DNA from: Flavilitoribacter nigricans DSM 23189 = NBRC 102662
GTDB lineage: Bacteria > Bacteroidota > Bacteroidia > Chitinophagales > Saprospiraceae
Direction: 5' to 3'
Assembly: GCF_002646595.1 (NCBI RefSeq)
Contig: NZ_PDUD01000042.1
Location: 1 to 64,000, forward strand
Length of the DNA: 64,000 nucleotides
In this document: positions 62,601 to 64,000 of the stretch, piece after piece
How positions within the stretch are numbered: position 1 is the stretch's first letter
Layout of the letters: each line of letters opens with the position of its first letter
Position numbers and translations under genes: made by a program
The notes under the pieces: model-generated
What the model was told of the DNA's origin: nothing
What the model saw: the letters and a program-made list of their open reading frames with translations, nothing else
Database searches by the model: none

Positions 62601-63932
62601 CGGCAGGTGCGCTTGCATTTTTTGCGGGATATGGAGCAGCTGGAAATGGATTTTGATCCGGATCAGTTATTGAAAGTCATCAGTAACCTGTTATCCAATG
62701 CGATCAAACACACTCCGGCCGGTGGCGATATTTATCTCCAGCTGAGAATGCCGCAAGAAAAAGTCCTGGAGATAAGCGTGCGGGATACCGGCGAGGGGAT
62801 CGCAAGGGCGGACCAGCCATTTGTCTTCGATCGCTTTTTCCGGGTTTCCGCAGAGGGATCTACCCCATCGGACGTACATTCGCCCGGAGCGGGCATTGGG
62901 CTGGCCCTGACCAAAGAGCTGGTGGAATTGATGGGAGGCAGCATTCGCGTGCAGAGTTGTCCGGGCACCGGAGCTGAGTTTCGGGTGGAATTGCCGGTGC
63001 AAAGATTGCCGGATAGTATCGGGAAAAGCTTTACTCCGGATATCGGAATTTTTGGGAAAGCTCCGTGGAGCTTGGGTAAATCATTCGAAGTCAATGAAGA
63101 AATACCTCCGGTCAATTCACCGGAAGAGAACGGAGCAATTCGCCCCTGGACTACCGGCGAAAGCCCGGAAAAAGAAACCATACTGGTGATCGAGGACAAC
63201 CGCGACGTGCGGACCTACCTGGCGGCCTGTCTGGAAGGAGATTATCAGTTGGAGTTAGCCCGAAACGGGCAGGAGGGCATGGAGCTGGCTTTCGAATTGG
63301 TACCGGACATCATCATCAGCGACGTAATGATGCCGCAAAAGAACGGCTACGAGGTTTGCGAAAGCCTGAAACGCGATGTACGGACCAGCCATATCCCGGT
63401 TATTTTGCTGACGGCCAAAGCCGATCGGGAGGCCCGGCTGGAAGGCCTCGAATCCGGTGCCGACGCTTATCTGGCCAAACCATTTGACCGGGAAGAACTG
63501 CGCGTACGCATCCGGAAGTTACTGGAGCTCCGGCGGCAATTACAAACCCGTTACCAGCAGCCGGGATCGGAAGAGGTTGTTCCCGCGCTGTACCCCGAAC
63601 GGGAGAATCGTTTTCTGGCCGACTTGCGGGCGGTGATCCTCGAGCACCTCCAGGATGAGCATTTTGGGATCAGTCAATTGTGCCGGGCCATCAATCTGAG
63701 CCGAAGTCAGCTGCACAATAAGATCAAAGCACTGACCGGCCATTCCACCTCGATCTATATCCGGCACATCCGTCTGGAACGGGCCCGGGAACTCCTGCTG
63801 GAAACGAATCTCAATATTTCAGAGATCGCCTACGAAGTCGGCTTTCGGACGCCGGGATATTTCACCCAGGCCTTTACGGAAACGGTGGGCATGGCACCCA
63901 GCCAGTTTCGGAAAGTCAGGGAAGGCGTCTGA
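59649..63932 (+). CDS. hybrid two-component system sensor/regulator (HTCS)
   Basis: The 1427-residue protein joins all parts of a two-component system. It has a signal peptide and a double beta-propeller of Reg_prop repeats (about 60-720, for example HHGFLWIGTNYGLFRFDGYN, EIWVGTYLGLSRF). Then come a Y_Y_Y domain (about 780-840), one membrane helix (near 850-870), HisKA with phosphorylated H902 in THEFRTPL, an ATPase domain, a receiver with D1225 in IISDVMMPQKNG, and a C-terminal AraC-type DNA-binding domain (about 1320-1425). HTCS proteins sense a glycan or its breakdown product in the periplasm and switch on its use genes. No polysaccharide utilisation locus lies immediately after it within the window; the GH43-like gene 1.5 kb upstream is a possible target. 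Confidence 0.95.
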   Translation: MIRGLPFIPPIERSTPADGPPLFLPLLLLLLFSSVWSSGQKNEAYPFEQIKFSEREVFSYVRSMSQDHHGFLWIGTNYGLFRFDGYNYREFKNDPDDPESLIDNFVETTLTDHRGRLWIGTESGLDLLDRKTGKFIHFRHDPADPGSLSHNRVTSLEEDQAGNIWVGTRNGLNLLDKDGTGFLHFYAGQSGPNGISGSHIRALEVDHAGNIWVGTYRSGLNRLEPIPEVGQLTDHRALRFTHFTHEPVDDPYIVHRLVNKLFVDRQGRLWISYSGGLFLFDREKETLRRVPVQPDAPFQTGGIWSFSDDREGNLWVGTHGSGLYWIPAAQMARGEIVLEKFAPGLDFFVRQSDAFQTYPFSRIWTIFEDRSGNLWMGGLQGLMRKQYYEPGFRQFRDPQYSGVRFDDHGIAEDQDSQLLFSNKLKHELLTLDPRTGHIRPIPVDPNHPPSEGIVFVSEIFVDRHNNLWLGTNDRGVYFITRKTGEIQRFATALRSPKPQSTTTGLIPQICEDSRGHIWIATWRDGLVRYQPETEAFNHFLPDPTDPHSIPANRVNTVYEDRRGEIWVGTYLGLSRFRRDEEQFENYFPDPARPGSLSHKRVTALFEDSRGNFWVGTEGGLNLMDREQKKFRNFLEKDGLVSDMINDMLEDSAGRVWLTTKLGISTFIPEQLTAPAFPGTDTSRERFRNYTHLDGLKSQSYVKGLLSSATGRIYLAGESGLEYFHPDSLRRDTMPPRVVITNFIRSRLDAGTPRTDCFIADRSALELSYRDSILSFEVAALHFQKTTKSRYKYQLQGFSDQWFSLGQNRTITFTDLDPGAYTLRVMGTNGDGVWSLQPAELSINILPPWWATSWAYGLYTLLLLVSVRAIWRYERRRHEMQSEARRLQELDTYKTRLYTNITHEFRTPLTIILGMVRQIRDDPRRWYHEGLAMIGRNGQQLLHLVNQMLDLSKLDKGRLELQLRRGDIVTYLQYLVQSFESYAAGRQVRLHFLRDMEQLEMDFDPDQLLKVISNLLSNAIKHTPAGGDIYLQLRMPQEKVLEISVRDTGEGIARADQPFVFDRFFRVSAEGSTPSDVHSPGAGIGLALTKELVELMGGSIRVQSCPGTGAEFRVELPVQRLPDSIGKSFTPDIGIFGKAPWSLGKSFEVNEEIPPVNSPEENGAIRPWTTGESPEKETILVIEDNRDVRTYLAACLEGDYQLELARNGQEGMELAFELVPDIIISDVMMPQKNGYEVCESLKRDVRTSHIPVILLTAKADREARLEGLESGADAYLAKPFDREELRVRIRKLLELRRQLQTRYQQPGSEEVVPALYPERENRFLADLRAVILEHLQDEHFGISQLCRAINLSRSQLHNKIKALTGHSTSIYIRHIRLERARELLLETNLNISEIAYEVGFRTPGYFTQAFTETVGMAPSQFRKVREGV

Positions 63933-63948
63933 AGCAGCTTGCGTCGGA

Positions 63949-64000
63949 TTAGCGCAATACGGACGTGAGTTTGGTCAGGTCAAAATCCAGAATAGCGTAG
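63949..64000 (-). CDS. C-terminal end of a minus-strand gene
   Basis: The reverse frame reads YAILDFDLTKLTSVLR and then a stop (TAA) at 63949-63951, running in from the right edge. Only 16 residues are seen, so neither function nor reality is certain. Its convergent position to the HTCS gene is reasonable. Confidence 0.3.
   Translation of the reverse strand, partial: YAILDFDLTKLTSVLR

Noticed and set aside
63949-64000. Assigning a function to the fragment at the right edge.
   Set aside because: Only 16 residues are visible; resemblance to any family cannot be judged.

Overview
The window comes from a bacterium of the phylum Bacteroidota, most likely a Saprospiria/Lewinella-like marine lineage. 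This is an inference from several signs. Three secreted proteins carry type A and one a type B type IX secretion (T9SS) sorting domain. There is a one-component hybrid sensor (HTCS) and a FtsX/MacB-type 'DUF-like' permease. Bacteroidota-type promoters (TTTG, about 19 bp, TAnnTTTG) can be seen. Shine-Dalgarno sites are weak, base composition is moderately GC-rich, and several starts are TTG. No rRNA, tRNA or CRISPR array was seen.

Layout. 0-10 kb: a transposase remnant at the left edge, a large ABC-type permease with a sigma-54-like promoter, small membrane/envelope proteins, an enolase-superfamily enzyme with a twin-arginine-like leader and a secreted S9 peptidase. 10-20 kb: a two-gene operon of a histone-deacetylase-like enzyme and a fused ADP-forming acyl-CoA synthetase/GNAT acetyltransferase, then a TPR lipoprotein, an azoreductase, a GreA-like protein and a secreted metzincin-like protease. 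20-27.8 kb: a complete ebo cluster (eboA-F) followed by an SDR-type NAD(P)-binding gene. 27.8-30.1 kb: a group II intron nested inside a non-coding element with terminal inverted repeats; the element is inserted exactly at the stop codon of the SDR gene. 30-38 kb: three T9SS cargo proteins (an ELWxxDGT-repeat protein, a parallel beta-helix protein and a subtilisin). 38-43 kb: AdoMet decarboxylase, a small Cys-rich protein, a creatininase-family enzyme, a YgiB/YgiC-like pair, YjbQ and phosphatidylserine synthase. 43-51 kb: a SprB-repeat type B cargo protein, a SRPBCC/GyrI-like protein and a periplasmic beta-propeller fused to an adenylate cyclase. 51-54.3 kb: a tandem repeat, then a TIR-like membrane protein and a DUF4407 membrane protein. 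54.6-64 kb: tandem double-GNAT genes, a VOC protein, a GH43-like secreted protein, a two-lobed aspartyl protease preceded by a start-proximal hairpin, and a 1427-residue HTCS.

How genes work together. The ebo genes form one transcription unit: eboB/eboC overlap and eboD/eboE are 10 bp apart. In other bacteria the cluster is linked to moving secondary-metabolite precursors across the inner membrane. The deacetylase and acetyltransferase genes are 4 bp apart and may set lysine acetylation in opposite directions. The YgiB-like, YgiC-like and creatininase genes form a minus-strand unit, convergent with AdoMet decarboxylase, which suggests polyamine or peptide-amide chemistry.

The best candidates for something new are the nested intron/TIR element, the TIR-like plus DUF4407 pair, the deacetylase/acetyltransferase operon, the ebo cluster with its appended SDR gene and internal palindromic repeat, and the strong hairpin abutting the protease start codon.
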